A stretch of 64,000 bases of DNA, taken from the NCBI GenBank assembly GCA_013824245.1, contig PNNN01000067.1, positions 31,281 through 95,280 on the forward strand, read 5' to 3'. A program made the position numbers and the translations under genes. Origin of the DNA: Chlorobiaceae bacterium. Lineage in GTDB: Bacteria; Bacteroidota; Ignavibacteria; UBA10030; SZUA-254. Shown here in pieces: positions 9,890-16,895 of the stretch (position 1 is its first letter; the number at the start of each line of letters is the position of its first letter). Under the pieces are notes generated by a model. That model ran no database searches. It saw only the letters and a program-made list of their open reading frames with translations, and had not been told where the DNA came from.

Positions 9890-11898
9890 TTCTGGTCAGG
9901 CGGATTAGTAAATGCTTTTACAAGCACTTCTTTATACTGTTTTACCGGATAGTGCGACTTGACAGAATCGAGCCATTGTTTTTCCAATTGTTTCGATAAA
10001 AATTCCTGATAAACATTAGAAACTTCAGCGCCGGCTTCTTCGTAAGTCTTTAATCTTGAATTATCTTTCCCGATCACCTTAACAATTGCATACGATCCGT
10101 CCTCGAGCGGGAACGGCTCCGATAAATCACCACTCTGTAATGCTTGAGCATGTTTAGTAATTTCATCGGTTTCAACCGATTGTAAGCCGCGAGAACCATC
10201 TGCCGAGCGTGGAGCCGGATTTTCATGATATTTCTTCTGTGTTTCTGCAAAGTCGGCTCCGTTTTTCAAAGAATCATAAACCATGAACGCCGTTGTATCG
10301 GTTTCAAAAATAAGAACTATCAAGTTCACCCGATCTGGAAATTTAAAATCGCCGGAGTGAAGTTTGAAGTATTCACGAAGGGCGCTGTCTGTAACGGAAG
10401 TTTTATTCCAGACTTCCAATTGTTCGGCTTTATAAAGCAAGATTCCGTCGGTATATTCTTTCATGAGAGAGGAGAATTCCGCCGATCGTTGTTCCATACC
10501 AATAGTTTTTTCTTCCAGAAGAATCGATTCCGATATTTTCTTTAATTTATTTCTTAACTCGTTTCCTCTGAGCGGTGTGTTTTGATACTCGGGTCTTTTC
10601 TCAAGAATCGAGATTACAGTATCGAGTGTTATACCTTTACCGTTCAGCGCCATCAGAGGTTTATATTTCATTTCCGACGGAACAGTTTCCGACCATGCAC
10701 TGTCTTCTGTTGTTTTTGTCGTATCAAGCGCGGATATGAAAGAAGATAACAAAGTTTCATCAAGACTAAACCTGAAATCGTTTTTAAGATTGGCGATGTA
10801 TAAGTCGTAATCTTCACTATATCTTTGTTGTTGATAAGCTTTTTTTAGACCTTCGCGTAATTCCTTGTAGGGTGGAAATGGTTTGGCGCTGTCGCATTTG
10901 ATGAGATGATAACCGAACGGGGTTCTAACGATGGGTGAAATTTGTCCTGGTGATAATTTGAATGCCGCTTCATCAAACGGCTGAACAAAGCGACGCCGTT
11001 CGAACCATCCTAAATCTCCGCCCTGAGGCGCACTACCTGCATCCTCCGATAACTTCACAGTAAGTTTATGAAAATCCCAACCCTTTTTTATGCTATCTTG
11101 TAAACTTATTATTCTGCTAAGAGCCGCTGAAGTGTCTGCCGAGTCGGCTGCCGATTGTTGAAAACGCGTCATCATATGCGAGACCCTGATTGATCCGCGT
11201 GAAGGTTGACGATCTAAAACTTTTATTATATGATAACCGAACGCTGAACGGACGGGATACGAAAGAAGCTCGCCTTTCTTCATTTTGAACGCGGCATTCT
11301 CGAACGGTGTTACCATTTGCCCGCCCGTAAAATAATAAATATCGCCGCCGTTAAATTTTGCAGATGGATCTTCAGAATATTGCCGGGCAAGCGAATCAAA
11401 ACTTTCTCCTGCTTGTAAGCGTTTCAGCAAATCGAGTGTTTTTGAATATGCTTGAAGAGTGTCTTCCGGTTTTGCGTCCGGTGTGATTTTTATTAGGATG
11501 TGTTGAGCGCGTATCTCTTCACGCCGCCGTTCATACAAACCACGAACGCCCGGATCGGTTATTTCTCTGTCGATCAAAAATGTTGTCGCAAGGGTTGCTC
11601 TGTATTCTTGCAGTTCGTTGACGATTTCCGGATCATTTAAAAGATTTTTTTCGTATGCATATTGAAGCTTCAATTTGTAGTTCGTTAGAAGGTCCAAAAA
11701 ACGTTCACGCTCTTCAATCGAACTTTTCTGTCCCATCTCCCACCCACCGCTGTTCCGGGTGTAGAAATTTTCGTACTCGGCAAGCGATATTTTCTGTTGA
11801 CCTACTTCAAGTACCAATATATCGCTCAATTTTGGTGAACAACCAAAGAAAAACGAGAATAAGATAATAGCGCTGAAAATCCCCATTGTGAATTTCAT
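9886..11898 (-). CDS. Multi-parvulin-domain PPIase lipoprotein
   Basis: A 670-residue protein starting at the ATG at 11898, preceded by a good Shine-Dalgarno (AAAGGAA) about 10 nt upstream; a TTG 24 nt further upstream is less likely. Signal peptide with lipobox FFFGC (Cys20). Parvulin domain 1 has 'AQHILIKI' and 'LARQYSEDPSAKFNGGD', 'VRSAFGYHIIKVL'. Domain 2 has 'VSHMMTRF' and 'LSEDAGSAPQGGDLGWF', 'VRTPFGYHLIKC'. A third, degenerate one lies near 530-640 ('NPAPRSADGSRGLQ', 'LEDGSYAIVKVI'). It is the first gene of the minus-strand foldase/MoxR operon; the promoter should lie in the divergent gap before 12072. Confidence 0.9.
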   Translation of the reverse strand: MKFTMGIFSAIILFSFFFGCSPKLSDILVLEVGQQKISLAEYENFYTRNSGGWEMGQKSSIEERERFLDLLTNYKLKLQYAYEKNLLNDPEIVNELQEYRATLATTFLIDREITDPGVRGLYERRREEIRAQHILIKITPDAKPEDTLQAYSKTLDLLKRLQAGESFDSLARQYSEDPSAKFNGGDIYYFTGGQMVTPFENAAFKMKKGELLSYPVRSAFGYHIIKVLDRQPSRGSIRVSHMMTRFQQSAADSADTSAALSRIISLQDSIKKGWDFHKLTVKLSEDAGSAPQGGDLGWFERRRFVQPFDEAAFKLSPGQISPIVRTPFGYHLIKCDSAKPFPPYKELREGLKKAYQQQRYSEDYDLYIANLKNDFRFSLDETLLSSFISALDTTKTTEDSAWSETVPSEMKYKPLMALNGKGITLDTVISILEKRPEYQNTPLRGNELRNKLKKISESILLEEKTIGMEQRSAEFSSLMKEYTDGILLYKAEQLEVWNKTSVTDSALREYFKLHSGDFKFPDRVNLIVLIFETDTTAFMVYDSLKNGADFAETQKKYHENPAPRSADGSRGLQSVETDEITKHAQALQSGDLSEPFPLEDGSYAIVKVIGKDNSRLKTYEEAGAEVSNVYQEFLSKQLEKQWLDSVKSHYPVKQYKEVLVKAFTNPPDQK

Positions 11899-12071
11899 AT
11901 ATGCAGTTCCTTTCAATTGCAAGTATTAGGTTGGATATTTAAACATTGAATAGAAAGTATAACCAAAATTTGTGAAAAAATCAAAAAAATGCCTCTATTC
12001 ATACAAGTTTCTTGTTTACCATACCTTTTTTCGATATATTTTTTTTAGTTCATTATTATGGAAATTATCTC
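11899..12071. promoter_or_regulatory. Divergent promoter region between foldase operon and menaquinone cluster
   Basis: This is the only gap between two divergent operons in the first 20 kb, so promoters for both must lie here (inference). It is AT-rich and contains the Shine-Dalgarno of the foldase lipoprotein on the minus strand. I could not identify -35/-10 or Bacteroidota-type TAnnTTTG boxes with confidence. Confidence 0.4.
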
Positions 12072-12905
12072 TTGCAAAAATTTTTTAATTTTGTCAAAAT
12101 AGAACATACTTTATTTACGCTTCCGCTAATTTACAGCGGTGTGGTTCTTGGCTCGCACAATTTTCCACCGCTTGATCTTCTTTTTCTGGTTTTACTTGCT
12201 GCTATCGGCGCAAGAACGGTGGCTTTTGCATTTAACCGCATTATCGATAGAAGCATCGACTTCAGAAATCCTAGAACTGCAAACAGAGAACTTCCGAGCG
12301 GCAAAATGAAATTGTCTGAAGCAATTCTTGTGTTAATCTCAGGACTCGCTCTTTACATTTCAAGCGCGGCAATGATTTCTTCTTTTTGTTTGGCTCTTTC
12401 ACCAATACCACTTGTAATTTTCATTGTTTATCCTTACATGAAACGATTCACAGTCTTAGCGCACTTTGGCGTGGGTATGGGTATGGCTATGGCGCCTTTA
12501 GGTGGTTGGTTCGCTGTGAATCATTCATTTGAAAATATTTTTCCCGCAATTCTTCTCTCTATTTTCACAATTTTTTGGGGCGCGGGTTTCGATATAATTT
12601 ATGCGACACTCGATGAAGAGTTCGACAAGAAAGAAAATCTTTTTTCGTTTGTTTCCCGCTTCGGGAAGAAAAAAGCTCTTGCATATTCAGCCATTTTTCA
12701 TTTTATCGGATTTATGGCTCTGGTAATTTTATTTATAAACACAATCCGTACATGGTACGCAACACCGTTCCTTCTTTTAACCGGGGGATTACTTTGGTTC
12801 GAACAGCGAAGCACTCCCAAAGTTGATTTCGCATTTTTTAAAATCAATGCAGGACTTGGCTTCGTCGTATTTGCAATGATTATAACAGGAGTAATCGCTC
12901 GGTGA
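12072..12905 (+). CDS. mqnP: UbiA-family polyprenyltransferase of the futalosine menaquinone pathway
   Basis: UbiA-superfamily membrane prenyltransferase, 277 residues from the TTG at 12072; an earlier TTG at 12012 would add 20 residues. I chose 12072 because family members begin with 'xxFVKxEHTLFxLP', and a GGAA lies about 9 nt upstream. The first Asp-rich motif is NRIIDRSIDFRNPRT, the second DIIYATLDEEFD. About eight hydrophobic segments follow. In the futalosine route this enzyme attaches the polyprenyl tail to the dihydroxynaphthoate-type ring. It is the first gene of the plus-strand cluster and overlaps ubiX by 4 bp (GTGA at 12902). Confidence 0.85.
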   Translation: MQKFFNFVKIEHTLFTLPLIYSGVVLGSHNFPPLDLLFLVLLAAIGARTVAFAFNRIIDRSIDFRNPRTANRELPSGKMKLSEAILVLISGLALYISSAAMISSFCLALSPIPLVIFIVYPYMKRFTVLAHFGVGMGMAMAPLGGWFAVNHSFENIFPAILLSIFTIFWGAGFDIIYATLDEEFDKKENLFSFVSRFGKKKALAYSAIFHFIGFMALVILFINTIRTWYATPFLLLTGGLLWFEQRSTPKVDFAFFKINAGLGFVVFAMIITGVIAR

Positions 12906-13453
12906 GAATTATCGTTGCCATAACCGGCTCTTCAGGCGCAATTTATGCGCTCGATTTTTTAAAAAGATGCCCCGCCGATAAATTTCTTATTGTGAGTAAA
13001 TGGGGAAAAACTCTTTTAAGTGATGAAATAAAAATGAGCGATAAAGATTTACATCCTTTCGTGAAGAAGCAATTTTCAAACGATGATCTTACTGCGCCAA
13101 TCGCCTCGGGATCAAATCGATTCGATGCGTTCGTTATTATTCCCTGCTCAACTTCGACAATTGGAAAAATCGCTTCCGGGATTGGTGATTCCCTTATAAC
13201 TCGCACTGCACAGGTCGCTCTTAAAGAAAGATATAAACTTATTCTTTGCGTACGCGAAACACCTCTTTCAACCGTTACACTTGAACAATGTGCAAAACTT
13301 TCGCGCGATGGCGCAGTTGTGATGCCGATATCCCCACCGCTTTATTTTGTGCCTGAAACAGTTTCGGAATATATTGAGGGATTTGTTAACCGCGTGCTCG
13401 GCGTACTTGGATTTAAGGTCGGCAAGGGTTGGCGCGAAGATGAGCTTGAATAA
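12902..13453 (+). CDS. ubiX: UbiX-family flavin prenyltransferase
   Basis: A 183-residue UbiX/Pad1 homolog with a GTG start overlapping the upstream stop by 4 bp. The N-terminal FMN-binding motif is 'VAITGSSGAIYALDFL'; the conserved 'IPCSTSTIGKIASGIGDSLITR' region (residues about 79-100) and 'LCVRETPLSTV' follow. UbiX makes prenylated FMN, the cofactor of the UbiD decarboxylase encoded next. Its position between the prenyltransferase and ubiD points to a role in menaquinone synthesis rather than aromatic catabolism. Confidence 0.93.
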   Translation: MRIIVAITGSSGAIYALDFLKRCPADKFLIVSKWGKTLLSDEIKMSDKDLHPFVKKQFSNDDLTAPIASGSNRFDAFVIIPCSTSTIGKIASGIGDSLITRTAQVALKERYKLILCVRETPLSTVTLEQCAKLSRDGAVVMPISPPLYFVPETVSEYIEGFVNRVLGVLGFKVGKGWREDELE

Positions 13454-13483
13454 TATTTATTTCCATCTCAAATTTGAAATTTA

Positions 13484-15328
13484 ATGCCTTCTTACGATTT
13501 TCAATCATATTTACAGACACTAATCGATGCGAGAGAACTGCATAAAACAGAAATCGAGATCGACCCCGCTCTTGAATTAACAGAAATCGCCCGGCGTGCT
13601 ATTCTTGAAAATAAACCCGCATTGTTAGTTGAGCATCCGACAAATTCACGCTATCCACTTGTAATAAATCACTTTGCAAGCCACAGGCGAATTGAATTTG
13701 CTCTTGGCAGACATCCGGAAGAAATCGGAGAAGAGTTAATTGATTTTTTCGAACAAGCGGTTCCGCCAACATTCAAAACAATCCTAAACAATAAAGAGAC
13801 GATAAAACGATTTTGGAGATCGCGCCCTAAAAAAGTTTCTACCGCGCAATCTCAAGAAATTGTTGAGCCGCCCGATCTCGATATGCTTCCTATCCAAATT
13901 TGCTGGCCCCAAGATGGCGGAAGGTTTTTTACGTTGGGACAAGTTATTACATACCATCCAATGAACGGCAGAAGAAACATCGGTGTTTACCGCATGCATG
14001 TATTCGATAAGTCTACGACCGGAATGCACTGGCAAATTCAAAAAGGCGGCGGTTTCCATTATCATTATGCTGAAAAATTAGGAAAAGAATTCGAGATCGC
14101 CGTTGCGCTTGGAACATCACCCGCGCTCACACTTGCAACAATTGCCGCGTTGCCAGAAGGTATTGATGAAGCTCTTTTCGCCGGCTTTTTGCAGAACCGA
14201 AGGGTAAATTTCACTCGCGGTAAATCGATTTCTATTGATGTTCCGGCAGATGCTGAATTTGTCTTGGAAGGAATTGTCCCACATAAAATCAGGAGGATGG
14301 AAGGACCGTTCGGCGATCACTTCGGACATTATTCCGCCGCATCTGAATTTCCAATATTTCAAATAAAAACGATTACACGGCGGCGCAAACCAATTTACCC
14401 GGCAACTGTCGTCGGCAAACCACCGATGGAGGATAAATTTTTAGGTGATGCCACACAGCAAATGCTTGGTCCTCTTATCAAATTGATTCACAAAGAAGTA
14501 ACAGATATTTGGGCATACTATGAAGCCGGCTTTCATAACCTCCTCGTTGCTTCAATCGAACAACGTTATCAAAAAGAAGCGATCAAAGCCGCGCTCGGAA
14601 TGATGGGAACTGATCAACTATCTCTTACAAAATGTATCGTGCTTGTATCTGCCGGTGTTAATGTTCGTGATTGGAATTCTGTGCTGAGAGAGATCAAAGA
14701 AAACTTTGATCCTCATTTGGATTTTATCATGATACCAAAAGTTCCTCTTGATACGCTCGACTTCACGAGTTATAAGATGAACTTGGGAAGCAAGATGATA
14801 ATCGATGCGACAAGGAAACAGAGAGCGAAGAACGTTGGACAAACAGATGAATTCAAGTCTCAAGTCTCAAGTCTCAAAACTCTCGATAGAAGGATCCTTG
14901 ATTTGCATCTTATTGAAAACACACTTCTGCTTGTAAAAGTCGATGCACAAATTCAATACGCCAACACCTCACTCATTCACCGCTCCACTAATCCATCACT
15001 CCATTACTCCGATTCTCCGGTTGGCAAAAGTATAATTGAAAAACTAATTTCGCTTCCAGAATTGAATGGCATTAAGATCATCGCTGTAGTCAGCCCCGAT
15101 GTTGACATACATAATAAAGAGAGCTACATATGGGGTGTTTTCACGCGCTTCGATTGTGAACGCGACGTTATATTCACCGAACAAAAGCTTGTGGGGATAT
15201 CACCTATATATAGAGGCATTATGGGAATTGATTCAACATGGAAACACGGATACCCCGAACCGTTGTTAATGAAAGAAGAAATTATAAAAAGAGTTGATGA
15301 GAAATGGAATAAAATATGGAAAAAATAA
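13484..15328 (+). CDS. mqnL: UbiD-family prFMN-dependent decarboxylase (menaquinone type) with repeat-encoded insertions
   Basis: A 614-residue UbiD-family decarboxylase. Recognisable blocks are 'GRFFTLGQVITYHP', 'RNIGVYRMHVFD', 'GMHWQIQKGGGFHY', 'EGPFGDHFGHYS' (with the catalytic E-x-x-x-D/H region) and the C-terminal 'WGVFTRFDCERD' and 'GIMGIDSTWKHGYP'. With UbiX and the mqn genes nearby, it is taken as the decarboxylase of the futalosine route; the symbol is less sure than the family. The odd feature is that two stretches are encoded by tandem repeats: three perfect 7-bp units at 14854-14874, and seven degenerate 8-bp units at 14966-15020. The latter gives a ~20-residue Ser/Thr/His/Asn-rich loop before 'GKSIIEKL'. 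The frame stays open, so the gene is probably functional. Confidence 0.88.
   Translation: MPSYDFQSYLQTLIDARELHKTEIEIDPALELTEIARRAILENKPALLVEHPTNSRYPLVINHFASHRRIEFALGRHPEEIGEELIDFFEQAVPPTFKTILNNKETIKRFWRSRPKKVSTAQSQEIVEPPDLDMLPIQICWPQDGGRFFTLGQVITYHPMNGRRNIGVYRMHVFDKSTTGMHWQIQKGGGFHYHYAEKLGKEFEIAVALGTSPALTLATIAALPEGIDEALFAGFLQNRRVNFTRGKSISIDVPADAEFVLEGIVPHKIRRMEGPFGDHFGHYSAASEFPIFQIKTITRRRKPIYPATVVGKPPMEDKFLGDATQQMLGPLIKLIHKEVTDIWAYYEAGFHNLLVASIEQRYQKEAIKAALGMMGTDQLSLTKCIVLVSAGVNVRDWNSVLREIKENFDPHLDFIMIPKVPLDTLDFTSYKMNLGSKMIIDATRKQRAKNVGQTDEFKSQVSSLKTLDRRILDLHLIENTLLLVKVDAQIQYANTSLIHRSTNPSLHYSDSPVGKSIIEKLISLPELNGIKIIAVVSPDVDIHNKESYIWGVFTRFDCERDVIFTEQKLVGISPIYRGIMGIDSTWKHGYPEPLLMKEEIIKRVDEKWNKIWKK
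14854..14874 (+). repeat. 7-bp tandem repeat inside ubiD gene
   Basis: Three perfect copies of CAAGTCT (14854-14874), followed by a decayed copy, lie inside the UbiD reading frame. They encode the segment FKSQVSSLKT. Confidence 0.9.
14966..15020 (+). repeat. 8-bp degenerate tandem repeat inside ubiD gene
   Basis: Seven consecutive 8-bp units can be laid out: ACCTCACT, CATTCACC, GCTCCACT, AATCCATC, ACTCCATT, ACTCCGAT, TCTCCGG. They encode the low-complexity loop TSLIHRSTNPSLHYSDSP. The word is the reverse complement of the octamer array at 16436-16459. Confidence 0.85.
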
Positions 15329-16356
15329 AACGAAATTCGGCTCGAATAATATTTCTAATAACTGCCGCTCTGCTGATAACACAATGCGGAAAGAAAGGCG
15401 AAAACAAACATTTTCGCTATGTTGCCTCAGCGGAATGGTCAACCACATCATATAATGCACTGATCATATCTAAAGATGAGTACGACGAGGTTGTTGGCGC
15501 AACATCCGGGTGTGGGGCAGACGCCACCACTGAAAGTGTTCGCGCACCCGATTATGCTCTTTTCTTGTCCGATACCGGTGAAACGAAATTAAAACAACTT
15601 TTTAAAAATGAACGGATACTGCCACCACACCAAATTAAGTGGTCTCCGCTTGGCGATAAGTTTATTTTATATGGCGGACGAATGTCGACTCTTTATATTG
15701 TCGATACCATTGGTTCATACATCAAAACAGATTCTCTGAAATATGCTTATGACGCAGACTGGTCGCCAGATGGTTCGCAAATCGTCTGCTCGGCTTTGCG
15801 CAGTGCACGAGTTTATCCGTCTCTTAATATCGTCGATGCAACAACGGGTACAACAAATTTGTTGCTCCCCGATTCCGTTCATACCGGTTCGGTATCATGG
15901 TCTGCAAACAATCAGCTCGCGTTTGTATTTTCCCGCGATTCTACAAACGGGATGGCTGTCATCAACGCCAATGGCACCGGTATGATGCTCCTCGACAGTT
16001 CTTCATTTTTTAACGCATTGCGCTGGTCTCCCGATGGATCTACAATTCTTTATGCTAAACATCTCAATTATGATTCAGATGTTTATACGATGAATGTTTT
16101 TACCACAACAACCATCCACAGATTGCATTTTACAGACGATACTCAGATAGCTTCGCTAAGGTATTCACCGAACGGGCAAAAAATAAGTTACTATTTATAT
16201 GGATCATCGAACACAACATACTTGTATGTGATGAATTTATCGGATGGAAGCGCTCAGCAGATCGCTGTACAATCTACCGATGGGAGCTGGTCACCCGACT
16301 CTAAGCAGATAGTTTATGTTTCTTACGATGATATATTTTTCAAAACAGTTGAATGA
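15316..16356 (+). CDS. TolB/WD40-like beta-propeller lipoprotein
   Basis: A 346-residue lipoprotein overlapping the end of ubiD by 13 bp. The signal peptide ends in the lipobox LLITQC (Cys25). The mature protein has repeated propeller blades with 'WSPLGDKFILYGG', 'DWSPDGSQIVCSA', 'SWSANNQLAFVFS', 'RWSPDGSTILYAK', 'RYSPNGQKISYYL' and 'SWSPDSKQIVYVS', i.e. PD40 repeats of the TolB type. Such propellers usually bind proteins or small ligands; its role beside menaquinone genes is unknown and may just reflect operon packing. Confidence 0.85.
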   Translation: MEKIKRNSARIIFLITAALLITQCGKKGENKHFRYVASAEWSTTSYNALIISKDEYDEVVGATSGCGADATTESVRAPDYALFLSDTGETKLKQLFKNERILPPHQIKWSPLGDKFILYGGRMSTLYIVDTIGSYIKTDSLKYAYDADWSPDGSQIVCSALRSARVYPSLNIVDATTGTTNLLLPDSVHTGSVSWSANNQLAFVFSRDSTNGMAVINANGTGMMLLDSSSFFNALRWSPDGSTILYAKHLNYDSDVYTMNVFTTTTIHRLHFTDDTQIASLRYSPNGQKISYYLYGSSNTTYLYVMNLSDGSAQQIAVQSTDGSWSPDSKQIVYVSYDDIFFKTVE

Positions 16357-16435
16357 ACATTTTTTTAAAATAAATCAACAATAGCTGATAAGGAAAACGC
16401 CCTAAAAGACAGGGGGATTTGAAATAAGGAGTAAT

Positions 16436-16459
16436 GGATTGCTGGATTATTGGATTGTT
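16436..16459 (+). repeat. 8-bp tandem repeat in intergenic gap
   Basis: GGATT recurs at 16436, 16444 and 16452, giving three 8-bp units (GGATTGCT, GGATTATT, GGATTGTT) in the 224-bp gap before the restriction-modification gene. The rest of the gap shows no gene. Confidence 0.8.
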
Positions 16460-16580
16460 GTAAAAGGTGATTTGGAAGTTTTGAGAAACTAAGCTATTTT
16501 ATGCAGAAATAAAAAAACTAAAAGATACAAGATTCTTAATTTACTTAAAAAACATTTTATACATAGATTCAAAAATAGCA

Positions 16581-16892
16581 ATGATAAAAAATAAAATTTT
16601 TCAAGATAGAATATTTCTCAATCTCATTGATGAAAACGGACACACCTTACTGATTAAGAAAATCCTAAAAAGTCCAATAGGACTTGCATCAGATATTATT
16701 AACTCTCTTTTTGAAGAAAACATAGAATCTCTAAAAAATGATCTAGACAAAATTAAAAAGTTTGTTGCAGGTATAAATAGAGCTGATAGCTTAGCAAATC
16801 AATATTCATTGGCAAAATTCTATTCGCCAATGTTTTCTTTCCATCAGTTTTTTAACAGTTCATTTCGTGCTAGGCAAGGAAAGGTCCTATAA
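16581..16892 (+). CDS. N-terminal fragment of restriction-modification gene, ended by in-frame TAA
   Basis: A 103-residue reading frame beginning MIKNKIFQDRIF. It ends at TAA 16890-16892 and is in the same frame as the next gene, which resumes one codon later (GAA, then ATG at 16896). The last residues, 'SSFRARQGKVL', followed by stop and then 'EMIRNILENF', match the R-x-R-x-G-K-x-L-E helix often seen near the start of PD-(D/E)XK type II restriction enzymes. I therefore read this as the first part of one larger gene whose Glu codon (GAA) became TAA. It could still be translated as a short protein. Confidence 0.6.
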   Translation: MIKNKIFQDRIFLNLIDENGHTLLIKKILKSPIGLASDIINSLFEENIESLKNDLDKIKKFVAGINRADSLANQYSLAKFYSPMFSFHQFFNSSFRARQGKVL

Positions 16893-16895
16893 GAA

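Noticed and set aside
12072..15328. Ubiquinone synthesis genes (ubiA, ubiX, ubiD)
   Set aside because: They lie beside mqnE-mqnA and mqnC, and no ubiquinone methyltransferases or hydroxylases are present; the futalosine menaquinone route explains them better.
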